A program made the position numbers and the translations under genes. This document shows, piece after piece, positions 6,523-14,220 of a DNA stretch of 14,358 nt. A model generated the notes under the pieces. The model was not told where the DNA came from. It saw only the letters and a list, made by a program, of their open reading frames with translations, and made no database searches. Position 1 is the stretch's first letter. Each line of letters begins with the position of its first letter. This DNA is from Kiritimatiellia bacterium (lineage in GTDB: Bacteria; Verrucomicrobiota; Kiritimatiellia; RFP12; UBA1067), in NCBI GenBank assembly GCA_017508315.1, contig JAFVZE010000356.1, forward strand, positions 1 to 14,358. Direction: 5' to 3'.

Positions 6523-9500
6523 TCATCTGACCACAACCGTCGTTCCGCGGCGCTTGCCGATCGCGAGCGTGCCGTCCTGCAGCCAGCGCGCAGTCATGTA
6601 AGGCGCGTTCGCGCCGGTAAAGACGACTTCCGCGAACGATCCCTCGACTCCGCCCGCCGCCGTCAGCGCCTTCGCGCGGACACGATCGAGCCCGACAGTC
6701 CCCGTATCGACGACGAGCCGGGAGCCGGGATTGATGACCACTCTGCCCTTGACCGCGATCGGTGCGGCGTTGCCTTCGGCATCAAGCCTGACGGCGAGCG
6801 TTCCGCCGGATGCGGCGTTCTCTACGCAATTCGAGAAAATGAGATCTCCGCCGATCATCAGCGTCCCTTCCGCTCCGATACGCTCCAGAACGCCCCGTCC
6901 GTCGGCGCCGAGCACCACGCTGCCGGGAATCGACATCGTTCCGCCTGAAAACGAGAGCGTTCCATCGGCGTCGTGACGGTCGACCGGATAGCCGCAGGCG
7001 ACAAGATTCGGCGGAAGCGAGCAGAAGTTCATATCGCCGGTGTAATAGACGTTGGTGCCGACGCCGCCGATGTAAAATGCGGCTTTCTCCGAAACGGCGG
7101 CGAAGTCGCCGCCGGAGACTTCAAGACGGCCTATGCCTCCACCCATGCCGACCGTAAAGGGTTTCGCGGCCTGCAGCCGGTAGACTCCGCCGGTCTGTCT
7201 GAACAACCCTCTGCCGTATCCGATTCCGATCATCACGCATCCGTTCACGTTCGTCAGCGATCCGCCGGCAAGTTCCAGACTGCCGACATACGGATGACCG
7301 TGAGCCGCGGCGGTGTACGATCCGTCGCCGATCAACATCCCGACGAAGCGGTCGAAATCATAGCCGTATCCGTTATATCCCTTGATCGAAACCGCACCTC
7401 CGGTAATTTTCACGGCACCTTCAACGCCTTCCGACGCAGATGTCTTTGTAGTGCTCAATCCGACATTCAATCCCTTATTTCCGATCGGCAGGAATCCGGC
7501 CGTCACATTCAGAAAAGCGCTCCCGTGATCGCAACCGACGGTAACCCTGCTCGCGATGTACGAATCTGCGGCAGCGTGCGCAACATCGCTGTGGAACCCG
7601 CAGACGGCGTTTCTGACATCGACTATCGAAGCGCACCCGTACCATTTGGCGGAGTCGGTGAACGACAGGCGCATTATATCCGTCTGTCCGGATGAACTCA
7701 CATTAATCTTGTCGTCTTTGTGACATTCAAATCTTGAACAGCCTGAAAAGACCGCCTCCGCGCCCTTAAAGCCTGTCCATCCCAGAGCACAATCGCCGCC
7801 TTTCTTGCTGAACACGCCCGTGGAAGATACATTGATGCGCCCTCCCGACATTTTAAAGGAGTCGTACTGCGCCCCTTTAAGTACCGGAAATTCGGCGATG
7901 CCGCCGTCTATCGTCAACTCCGCTCCATCCTTCAGTTCGAACTCTCCTCCGCCGGCGGCCGAAGAATAGCTGAACAGACCGGATTTCACGCTCACCCTCC
8001 CGGTCAAAGAACCCTCGCCGTGAACCGTAAAACCTGAAACCGCAAAATACATATTGGTAAAGACTATATCGCCGCCGGAAACGATAAACTCCCCGCCACC
8101 GGAAACGTCAACCTTGGTCGTTCTAGTTTTATCTTCGCCGGGATCGCAAAACAGCTTAACACCCGCAGGAACTTCTATCGCACCACCCTGCCGGATCTTC
8201 CAGTTCCATGTCGACAGCTTATATTCTCCGTCTGCGAACTTTACTTTGCCGCCGCCTTCGATGTTGCCGACCGTCAGATTAGCCGGTATATCGCTTCCTG
8301 CCGGAATTGTCAGCGTATACTCACCGCCTTCCGCCGTCACATAGGTCGTCCTGCCCGCAGTCGGCACTCCGGCCGTCCAGTTGTCCGCGTCGTTCCAATT
8401 TCCGTCGACGGCCGCCTTCCAGCAGGTGGCGTCTTCGGACGTGAGAACATTCACGAGGCCGTCGCCTTCAACCCAATCGGCCTTTTGCGCACCGTCTGCC
8501 GCGCCGCCGAGCTTCTGGTACAGTCCGGCGGGCACGACAACTCCCGCGACAGAGAGACTTTTCAGGGAAACCGTCACGTCTTCGCACACCTCGATCACTC
8601 CGCCGCGGCGGATCGCCGCATCGGCCTTTCCGCCCGCAAACGGATCGCGCGCCTCGCCTGTGCCGTTCGCCGAAACCCTGAAACGCCCGGAAGAGTCGAT
8701 CTCCAGCCCCGTGACATTCGCAAAAGTATTCACTCCGCGGGACTCGAGGGTTCCGCCACGCACGATAAGCTTCCCCCCGGTCGTATGAGCTTTGTCGCAG
8801 AATGTCTGGGTGAAGCCGCCGATCGGATCATACACGAGAGTGACAGATTCCTGCAGAACGGCATACGAACTCGCCGATGCGCTCGCCCTCAGCGTCAATA
8901 CGGCGCCGGCATTGGCGTCGCGTATCAACATCTTTTTCTTGGCGAACGGACCGGATTCGATACGGTCGACCGTCTGCTCCGCGTTCAGCGTGTACCCGAA
9001 CGACTCATCAACCGTCTGACGTTTCTCTGTTCCCCGCAACACCATATCCGCGGGAAAGGCATTTGCGTTTTTTGCGTTTATCGTGCAACTGTATGAAACG
9101 CTGTTCGTCTCCCACGAGTTACCGGCGGCGTGGAAATTGAATTGACAGCTGCACCAATACTCGTTGAGCACCCCCTTAACATTTACCGGAGCGTGGAAAT
9201 GAATGTAATTATTGGCGCCCGAGGAATACAGAAAACCGTTTTCTCCGTGAATCGGCCCATAAAAGGAAACTGTATAAAAATTGGGCGAAGAGACTCTGAA
9301 TCTGCCAAGAATCTCAATTTCGCCTATAAACGCACAACCGTTGGCATACACCATGACACTTGGCTTGGAGTTCAGTTGGCCGTTGTCCGCAAACACCAGC
9401 GGCATTGAATTCGTAATGAGACATTCTGACGTGAAGACCGTGCCGCCGGATGCAAGTTTAAGCTTTTTCCCCGTCAACACCACGGCCGCCGAGGATGCCG

Positions 9501-9735
9501 CATTGGTTTTAACCGTCACGCCGCTCAATTCAAGTCCGTCAATGTCGTTCTCAACCGTAAGCGGCACTTCTTCCGCGATGATGACGACAGAATCTCCGTT
9601 TCCCGGCGCTTTGCCTTCCCGCCAATTGGAGCTTTCGCTCCATTTGCCGCTGCCGCCGTTCCAAGTGCAGACGCCGCCGGCGAAACCCGACAGCGAATAC
9701 AATATCGCGATTACGGACATTATTCTGTTTTTCAT
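6523..9735 (-). CDS. Secreted beta-helix-like surface protein with autotransporter-type repeats, 1070 aa
   Basis: A repetitive secreted protein of the kind often annotated as autotransporter-associated beta-strand repeat protein. No catalytic motif is seen, so a structural, adhesive or substrate-holding role is the best guess. Residues 1-20 are a Sec signal peptide. Two modules follow, each opened by a Trp-rich motif: CTWNGGSGKWSESSNW (23-38) and CWKAAVDGNWNDADNW (438-453). Short [x]GG turns recur with uneven spacing in the second module (MSGGR 629, ITGG 777, LAGGS 822, QTGG 847, VSGGD 873, FSGGT 929), as in right-handed beta-helices. No 12-strand autotransporter barrel, LPxTG or PEP-CTERM signal is present. 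The protein ends in GTLAIGKRRGTTVVVR, a tail also preserved in the remnant at 2437-2515. The start overlaps the regulator stop as ATGA and has AAGGAGG at 6 nt spacing (9748-9742). The part around 7450-9300 appears less GC-rich than the flanking genes. Confidence 0.85.
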   Translation of the reverse strand: MKNRIMSVIAILYSLSGFAGGVCTWNGGSGKWSESSNWREGKAPGNGDSVVIIAEEVPLTVENDIDGLELSGVTVKTNAASSAAVVLTGKKLKLASGGTVFTSECLITNSMPLVFADNGQLNSKPSVMVYANGCAFIGEIEILGRFRVSSPNFYTVSFYGPIHGENGFLYSSGANNYIHFHAPVNVKGVLNEYWCSCQFNFHAAGNSWETNSVSYSCTINAKNANAFPADMVLRGTEKRQTVDESFGYTLNAEQTVDRIESGPFAKKKMLIRDANAGAVLTLRASASASSYAVLQESVTLVYDPIGGFTQTFCDKAHTTGGKLIVRGGTLESRGVNTFANVTGLEIDSSGRFRVSANGTGEARDPFAGGKADAAIRRGGVIEVCEDVTVSLKSLSVAGVVVPAGLYQKLGGAADGAQKADWVEGDGLVNVLTSEDATCWKAAVDGNWNDADNWTAGVPTAGRTTYVTAEGGEYTLTIPAGSDIPANLTVGNIEGGGKVKFADGEYKLSTWNWKIRQGGAIEVPAGVKLFCDPGEDKTRTTKVDVSGGGEFIVSGGDIVFTNMYFAVSGFTVHGEGSLTGRVSVKSGLFSYSSAAGGGEFELKDGAELTIDGGIAEFPVLKGAQYDSFKMSGGRINVSSTGVFSKKGGDCALGWTGFKGAEAVFSGCSRFECHKDDKINVSSSGQTDIMRLSFTDSAKWYGCASIVDVRNAVCGFHSDVAHAAADSYIASRVTVGCDHGSAFLNVTAGFLPIGNKGLNVGLSTTKTSASEGVEGAVKITGGAVSIKGYNGYGYDFDRFVGMLIGDGSYTAAAHGHPYVGSLELAGGSLTNVNGCVMIGIGYGRGLFRQTGGVYRLQAAKPFTVGMGGGIGRLEVSGGDFAAVSEKAAFYIGGVGTNVYYTGDMNFCSLPPNLVACGYPVDRHDADGTLSFSGGTMSIPGSVVLGADGRGVLERIGAEGTLMIGGDLIFSNCVENAASGGTLAVRLDAEGNAAPIAVKGRVVINPGSRLVVDTGTVGLDRVRAKALTAAGGVEGSFAEVVFTGANAPYMTARWLQDGTLAIGKRRGTTVVVR

Positions 9736-10892
9736 GGTTTACCTCCTTGATTTACAGTTCGTTCATCCGTACGGTGCCGTGCGACGGATTCGCCGCCATG
9801 ATATACGGAGCATATGTCTTCACGCTCAAATTTCTCTTTTTTGAGCGCCCTGCCCACGATCTTAAAAATCTTTTCCGCCGAAGCCGCCGGATCAAGCATG
9901 ATGCGGGCGGGCAAACAGGCGCAAACCGGCACGTTTCCGGCGTTGGCCCATGTCGCTATGCGCACATCGCCGGGCACGGCGACACCTGCTTTCTGCATCG
10001 CCGCGAGCGCACCGATGCACAGATAGTCGTCGGAAAAATAGAAGAGGTCCGGCAGCGGCTTTCCGGACGCGAGACGCGCCGCGAACTTTTCCCTAGCTTT
10101 CAGCGCGAACGCTTCCGGCGTATGATGACGGGAATCGGGCGTGCCGACGGTCCAGGAAGTCACCGTAACGCCTCGCGCCTCAAGCGCCGCGGTCACGTCG
10201 TCAAACCGCTCGAAACCTACTTCCTCGACGTTCCGCACCCCGGCTTTCACGCACGCCTGCGCAAAATCATCTGCACCTCCGCGCCGGTCGAATTTGACGT
10301 ATCCGACACACTTCTTCGCCACGGGAATTCTGCCGTCGCCGAGCTGAAGATAAGGTACGTCCCGACGTTCGAGAATTTCAACCGCCGGAGGATTGTCAAA
10401 GACGACGACAGCCATATCAACCGGGTGCATCAGCTGGATCTCAAGTTCCGAAACGTCGATCTTTCCCGACTTGTCCGGCGAAACGACCGCCGAAACCACG
10501 AGATAGCCGTCCTTGACGAGACGTTCGCGCAGAACCGACACCAGCACGTTTTCGAAATACCCCTGCCCATGATTGCGGAAGACAAAGAGCACACGCCCTT
10601 TCCACAGTTTTCCCCGTCCGCCGAGAACCACGCACCCGATGCTCGGCTTGGGACTGATCAGGCCGGCATCGGCAAGAATTTTGACGGCTCCGCGCGTTAC
10701 GATATGGCTTACCCCGAGTTCCTGCGCCAAATCGCGCGTCGCGGGAAGGATGTCGCCGACCTTGTAGTACCCGGACAAAATGCAGGCCTTCAGTCCGCCG
10801 GCCACCTGCATGACCAGCGGCTCGCGGGAAGCGCGAGAGACGCCGAACGGCACCTTGCCGCTCCGGACGGAACCTTTCGATATTTCGCTCAT
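9732..10892 (-). CDS. GntR/LacI-type hybrid transcriptional regulator, 386 aa
   Basis: A cytoplasmic sugar-responsive regulator of the AraR-like architecture: a GntR winged helix-turn-helix joined to a LacI/GalR-type periplasmic-binding-protein fold. Residues about 24-92 hold the DNA-binding domain; LKACILSGYYKVGDILPATRD (34-54), LAQELGVSHIVTRGAVKIL (55-73) and DAGLIS (75-80) follow the GntR pattern. Residues about 98-370 form the sensor (RVLFVFRNHGQGYFENVLVSVL, DMAVVVFDNPP, PDLFYFSDDYLCIGALAAMQKAGVAVPGDVRI split over 281-312), with the SDD..ciGal segment typical of LacI-family C-terminal lobes. The ligand is unknown, probably a sugar released by the neighbouring enzymes. The ATG overlaps the stop of the 1069-aa gene by 4 nt (ATGA), and its own TGA overlaps the next start the same way, so it is inside the operon it most likely controls. 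No strong ribosome site precedes it; coupling to the upstream gene probably supplies translation. Repressor or activator mode cannot be read. Confidence 0.88.
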   Translation of the reverse strand: MSEISKGSVRSGKVPFGVSRASREPLVMQVAGGLKACILSGYYKVGDILPATRDLAQELGVSHIVTRGAVKILADAGLISPKPSIGCVVLGGRGKLWKGRVLFVFRNHGQGYFENVLVSVLRERLVKDGYLVVSAVVSPDKSGKIDVSELEIQLMHPVDMAVVVFDNPPAVEILERRDVPYLQLGDGRIPVAKKCVGYVKFDRRGGADDFAQACVKAGVRNVEEVGFERFDDVTAALEARGVTVTSWTVGTPDSRHHTPEAFALKAREKFAARLASGKPLPDLFYFSDDYLCIGALAAMQKAGVAVPGDVRIATWANAGNVPVCACLPARIMLDPAASAEKIFKIVGRALKKEKFEREDICSVYHGGESVARHRTDERTVNQGGKP

Positions 10893-13800
10893 TTCTTCAG
10901 CCGATAACGTTTAACGAACTCGAGCCGCACGACGGCGTTCGAATCGGACGGATGCAGCTTCACCGAAACCTGATTCACGCCGCTGTACGCGCCGGGAAAA
11001 CCCACCTTGACGAAATCTTCTCCGGCAACCGCGGGAACTGAAAGCTTTGATTCACCGAGAAAGACCTCGCATTCCGGCGAGGGGCCGAAAACGGAGAGTT
11101 CGACAGCCGCCGATTCGCCGGGCCTCACCGTGACCGGCGCAAGTTTGCCGAATCCTTTTGACGGCGCGTAAACCTGCGGATCCGTCGCCTCGTACGCAAG
11201 GTATCCCCGCGCCCGCTCCGACAGTGTGTCAAATTCCACCAGCGCTTTTCGCGGGGCTCCGACGGCAAAAACCTCCACCTGTGTCCGCGGATACGAGCCG
11301 TCGGCGCATTTGCCGCAGACCGAAACGGTATTGCAGCCGCGCGAAAGCACGGGCGCGGCCGCGCCGATCCTGCGCTCCAGCACATCGCCGTTTGGAGTGA
11401 AAAGCGTCCACTCGCGTCCTTCAAGCTCGGCGAACTGACCGCTCGTCATTTCAAACGGAACTTTGACTTCGGCGCCGTTGAGAGCGACGCGGACGTCGCT
11501 CATTTCAAGCTCCCGGTCAGGCACCACGGTAATATGGGACACTTCGGCGACAGCCTTCCCTTTGGCGGGAACTTCGTTCAGGTAGAAGTTGACGGCGCTT
11601 ATCTTATCGCACTTGAGCCAACGGTGGAACACGGGCGCGTAACCGGTGTCCGGCCACTTGTAATCGCCGTACCGCTCGGCATCGCGCTCGCGCAGCGGCA
11701 CGTCAAAGTCGCGCCAGCCGCGGAAATCGAGCGTCACGTAATGTTCGGAGAGCGCCAGACCGTACTCGCGCGGCGATTCGATCTGGATGTTGAGCAGCGC
11801 CCCGGATCCGTCGCCCTTGACGCGGAAGCGGAGCGCACGTCCGTTTTTCTTGAATGCGCGGTACGGAGAAAACACGCACGACGATTTCGTCCACGCTCCG
11901 TACGGGGACTCTCCTCCGTTTTCCGCCGTCAGCCGGAACGCCGGCGAACCGTCGTCGGAGCGGGAGTCCTCAACCGAAATCCTGATCTTGTCATGCGCGG
12001 TCGCGCAGACGAGATCGCGCGCGGCGAACCCACGCGTAAGCACCGTTGAATTCTCCGCATCGGGTTTTTCGCCGGCGAATAGCGCGGTAACCCGCAGTGC
12101 GGTGCGCTCCGGCGCGGCGGTCACGTCGAAGCTCCGAGCGGAAAGCTCCGGCATCGTCGCGCGGTAGAAACAGGATTGCACCGGCGAAACCTCCCAGATT
12201 CCCGTGCGTTCGTTCTGCCGGAAGCGGAATTCCGCACCCTTGCGGTCGAAGCTTTCGCGCACTTCGGGCAGAAACGCGCGGGCGCGCCGGGCGCGCTCGT
12301 ACCAACCGAGCACGGTCATCATCCGGGACAGGGGAAACGCCACCGTCTTCTCGGCCAGGTCCCCGCTCCATATCGACATCGAAGCGTCCATTCCGGCGTT
12401 GCGCGAAGCGTAGTATTCCATCACGTCGATCGTGTGTGCGCTGAACATAAACGCACGGTGAAAAAGGTACGGAGTCCACCATCCCATCTGAACATCAAGC
12501 ATATCCGCCTGACGTATCTGTTCTTTTTTGATCCGCTCGACATGCATGTCGTGAAACTGTTTCGGTCCCCAGTTGCAGGAATCCCAGGCGCCGACCCGCG
12601 AATGGTACCACCAGGTCTGCGGTCTGCAGCTGGCGCTGTCCTCGTTGACGCACGCCCTGCCCTGCGGCGCGCAGCGCGAAATAATCTTGTCGCGCATCAC
12701 CGCCATGCCGTAGTCGGAGCGCATTCCTTCGGTACCGTCGCAGTACACCATATCGAACCCGCAGGTGTTATAGACGTCGGCGACGGCGTCGGCGACCTTG
12801 TCCGCCAAAGGCGTGTCGGGATCGGGATAGAACGCGACATAGCGCTGCTGCAGATAGTCCGCCGCCGCGCCTTTGGCGTGGCTTGATTTCTTCGTTCCGA
12901 ACATGCCGCGCTGAAGCCCGGTGAAACGGTAAGGTTTTTTTTCGCGCTCGACGCCCGAGAACTGGACGATCTCGCCGCCGATGCGGATCGCGTTGCCGCG
13001 CCCGGAATATGTAAGGACCGTATCGTATTCGGCGCTCGGCCGTTCGTTGACGAGAAGCTCGGTCGCATCGGCGCCGAGATCGGCGGCCAACGTGAAAGAC
13101 TGCTGCGCGTACAGCTGGGAATTTTCCGCTCCCGACACCCAAGGGTCCTTTACGTCGATGCAGGCCGTAAGCGTGTGCAGACCGGCGCGGTAGCCGGCGG
13201 CGTGGATTTTCTCGACCGCCGCCTTCATATCGGCGATGCCGTTGGGCCAGTTGTTGGTGTTTACCGGATAATGCCCTCGAAGCGCATACCAGCTTTCGCG
13301 GAAATGCAGCACGTCGAATCCGCCGCGTTCGACCATCGCGAGCACGCTGTCGAGATTGCGGACGGATACGTTCGCGTTGAGATAGGATCCGCGATTCTCC
13401 TCGCTGTCGAGCGCCCAGGGCCCGCCGGCGAGCGTATACGGACGGCCGGAAACCAGCGTCATCGACTGCAGCGCCTTTCGCAGACGCCGCCGCGGAGCGG
13501 CGACGATGCCGAACCGGGCGCCGACGGCGCGACCGGAAGGAATAACGACGCACAATCCCTCCGCCTCGCACATCATCGACGAAAAGATATCGTACGGTCG
13601 TACGCAAAGCCCGCTTTTTTCGTCACTGGCCATGTTGGCGCGTTTACCGAGCCACTTTTCCGGAGACGGAACCATCCGCCCTATGAACAGCCGCGAGCCT
13701 TGCGGAAGTCTGCAGTCCGTTATCCTGAACGTGCACCCGTCCCCGAACGATTCACCGCGCAGCGAAACGAACGACCCCTCGAACGGAATTTGCAGCAGCA

Positions 13801-14098
13801 GAACGTCGCCCCGCCGCTCCATACTTTCCGCCGCCACTTCGCGCCCGGACGACAAGCGCAACACCGCAAACGCCGCAGGTTTCTCAAGAAGTTCCCGGCC
13901 GCTCTCCCGCTCTTTCACCGAAACGATACGACCGCGTTTATCGAAAGTCAACTCCGAATGGTCGTTGGACAGGGAAAGGTCTCCGCACCGACCGGCCAGA
14001 CAAACCGCCGAACAGAAAATGCAGATCCATAAAACACCCCGCCGGAGAGAACGATTCCGCAAGGGGGAACGAGTCGATATTTTTACAGCAGATTTCAT
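10889..14098 (-). CDS. Large secreted hydrolase-like protein with a GH27/GH36-like barrel and an inserted module, 1069 aa
   Basis: First gene of the operon. Residues 1-37 contain a long Sec signal (basic RNRSLRRG, then VLWICIFCSAVCLAG). About 40-225 is an N-terminal beta-sandwich. About 228-610 resembles the barrel of alpha-galactosidase-type enzymes: GFDVLHFRESWY (260-271), W..GI.DMK..VEKIHAAGYRAGLHT (284-309) and GFDMVYCDG (447-455), where Asp454 is in the usual nucleophile position at the end of a strand. The acid/base is not certain; Asp506 in AWDSCNW is a candidate. The barrel is interrupted at about 335-420 by an inserted beta-rich module with RFTGLQRGMFGT and SHAKGA. Residues 610-1069 are further beta-sandwich domains, one with the SGALLNIQIESP jelly-roll pattern near 766-775. 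The ATG at 14098 is chosen because the promoter -10 ends only 7 nt upstream; TTG at 14134 would lie inside the -35. Family assignment is tentative; GH101-like or unassigned families are alternatives. Confidence 0.75.
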   Translation of the reverse strand: MKSAVKISTRSPLRNRSLRRGVLWICIFCSAVCLAGRCGDLSLSNDHSELTFDKRGRIVSVKERESGRELLEKPAAFAVLRLSSGREVAAESMERRGDVLLLQIPFEGSFVSLRGESFGDGCTFRITDCRLPQGSRLFIGRMVPSPEKWLGKRANMASDEKSGLCVRPYDIFSSMMCEAEGLCVVIPSGRAVGARFGIVAAPRRRLRKALQSMTLVSGRPYTLAGGPWALDSEENRGSYLNANVSVRNLDSVLAMVERGGFDVLHFRESWYALRGHYPVNTNNWPNGIADMKAAVEKIHAAGYRAGLHTLTACIDVKDPWVSGAENSQLYAQQSFTLAADLGADATELLVNERPSAEYDTVLTYSGRGNAIRIGGEIVQFSGVEREKKPYRFTGLQRGMFGTKKSSHAKGAAADYLQQRYVAFYPDPDTPLADKVADAVADVYNTCGFDMVYCDGTEGMRSDYGMAVMRDKIISRCAPQGRACVNEDSASCRPQTWWYHSRVGAWDSCNWGPKQFHDMHVERIKKEQIRQADMLDVQMGWWTPYLFHRAFMFSAHTIDVMEYYASRNAGMDASMSIWSGDLAEKTVAFPLSRMMTVLGWYERARRARAFLPEVRESFDRKGAEFRFRQNERTGIWEVSPVQSCFYRATMPELSARSFDVTAAPERTALRVTALFAGEKPDAENSTVLTRGFAARDLVCATAHDKIRISVEDSRSDDGSPAFRLTAENGGESPYGAWTKSSCVFSPYRAFKKNGRALRFRVKGDGSGALLNIQIESPREYGLALSEHYVTLDFRGWRDFDVPLRERDAERYGDYKWPDTGYAPVFHRWLKCDKISAVNFYLNEVPAKGKAVAEVSHITVVPDRELEMSDVRVALNGAEVKVPFEMTSGQFAELEGREWTLFTPNGDVLERRIGAAAPVLSRGCNTVSVCGKCADGSYPRTQVEVFAVGAPRKALVEFDTLSERARGYLAYEATDPQVYAPSKGFGKLAPVTVRPGESAAVELSVFGPSPECEVFLGESKLSVPAVAGEDFVKVGFPGAYSGVNQVSVKLHPSDSNAVVRLEFVKRYRLKK

Positions 14099-14105
14099 GC
14101 CCGGC

Positions 14106-14134
14106 ATTATACACAATATACACGAGTAACGCAA
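14106..14134 (-). promoter_or_regulatory. Near-consensus sigma70 promoter of the hydrolase/regulator operon
   Basis: On the minus strand TTGCGT (14134-14129) is followed by a 17-nt spacer and a perfect TATAAT (14111-14106). The predicted start of transcription, about 7 nt after the -10, falls at about 14099, within a nucleotide or two of the chosen ATG at 14098. The mRNA would therefore be leaderless or nearly so, in agreement with the lack of any Shine-Dalgarno sequence there. It is the only strong promoter I see for the whole unit from 14098 to 348. Confidence 0.7.
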
Positions 14135-14140
14135 GAGTAA
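14121..14140. repeat. 11-bp-phased direct repeat over the -35, candidate operator
   Basis: Two 9-nt copies, CAAGAGTAA (14132-14140) and CACGAGTAA (14121-14129) on the + strand, differ at one base and are spaced 11 bp start to start, about one helical turn, so both face the same side of DNA. They cover the -35 hexamer and its flanks, a position suited to control by the operon's own GntR/LacI regulator. A second short direct repeat (GTGTATA, period 9, minus strand) lies between -35 and -10. Binding is inference; GntR and LacI family proteins usually prefer inverted repeats, which weakens the case. Confidence 0.4.
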
Positions 14141-14168
14141 GGCGTCATCATCAAACTTCCGCCGTATT

Positions 14169-14182
14169 AAACCGGCCGGTTT
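14169..14182. repeat. Perfect 14-bp palindrome upstream of the operon promoter
   Basis: AAACCGGCCGGTTT is a perfect inverted repeat 35 bp upstream of the -35 of the operon. In RNA read from the minus strand it could form a 5-bp stem with a GGCC loop followed only by AAU, so it is weak as a terminator for the upstream gene. As DNA it has the symmetry expected for a dimeric regulator and is the best inverted-repeat candidate for the operon's regulator. No second copy was found near the other genes. Confidence 0.4.
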
Positions 14183-14187
14183 GCAAA

Positions 14188-14218
14188 GCGCTCACGTTGA
14201 TTCGGGAGCGGTTTTTTA
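14188..14218 (+). terminator. Hairpin with T-run on the + strand next to the 3' end of the exo/endonuclease-type gene
   Basis: CGCTC (14189-14193) pairs with GAGCG (14206-14210) across a 12-nt loop, followed on the + strand by GTTTTTT (14211-14217). On the minus strand the same hairpin has an A-run before it and only TTT after it, so it would end leftward transcription poorly. The T-run faces the 3' end of the gene at 14221-14358. It could be a bidirectional but asymmetric terminator, or a block against antisense transcription. The stem is short, so confidence is moderate. Confidence 0.45.
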
Positions 14219-14220
14219 TG

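Noticed and set aside
6523..9735. Classical type V autotransporter.
   Set aside because: The passenger-like repeats are present but the C-terminus lacks a beta-barrel translocator and the terminal aromatic residue.
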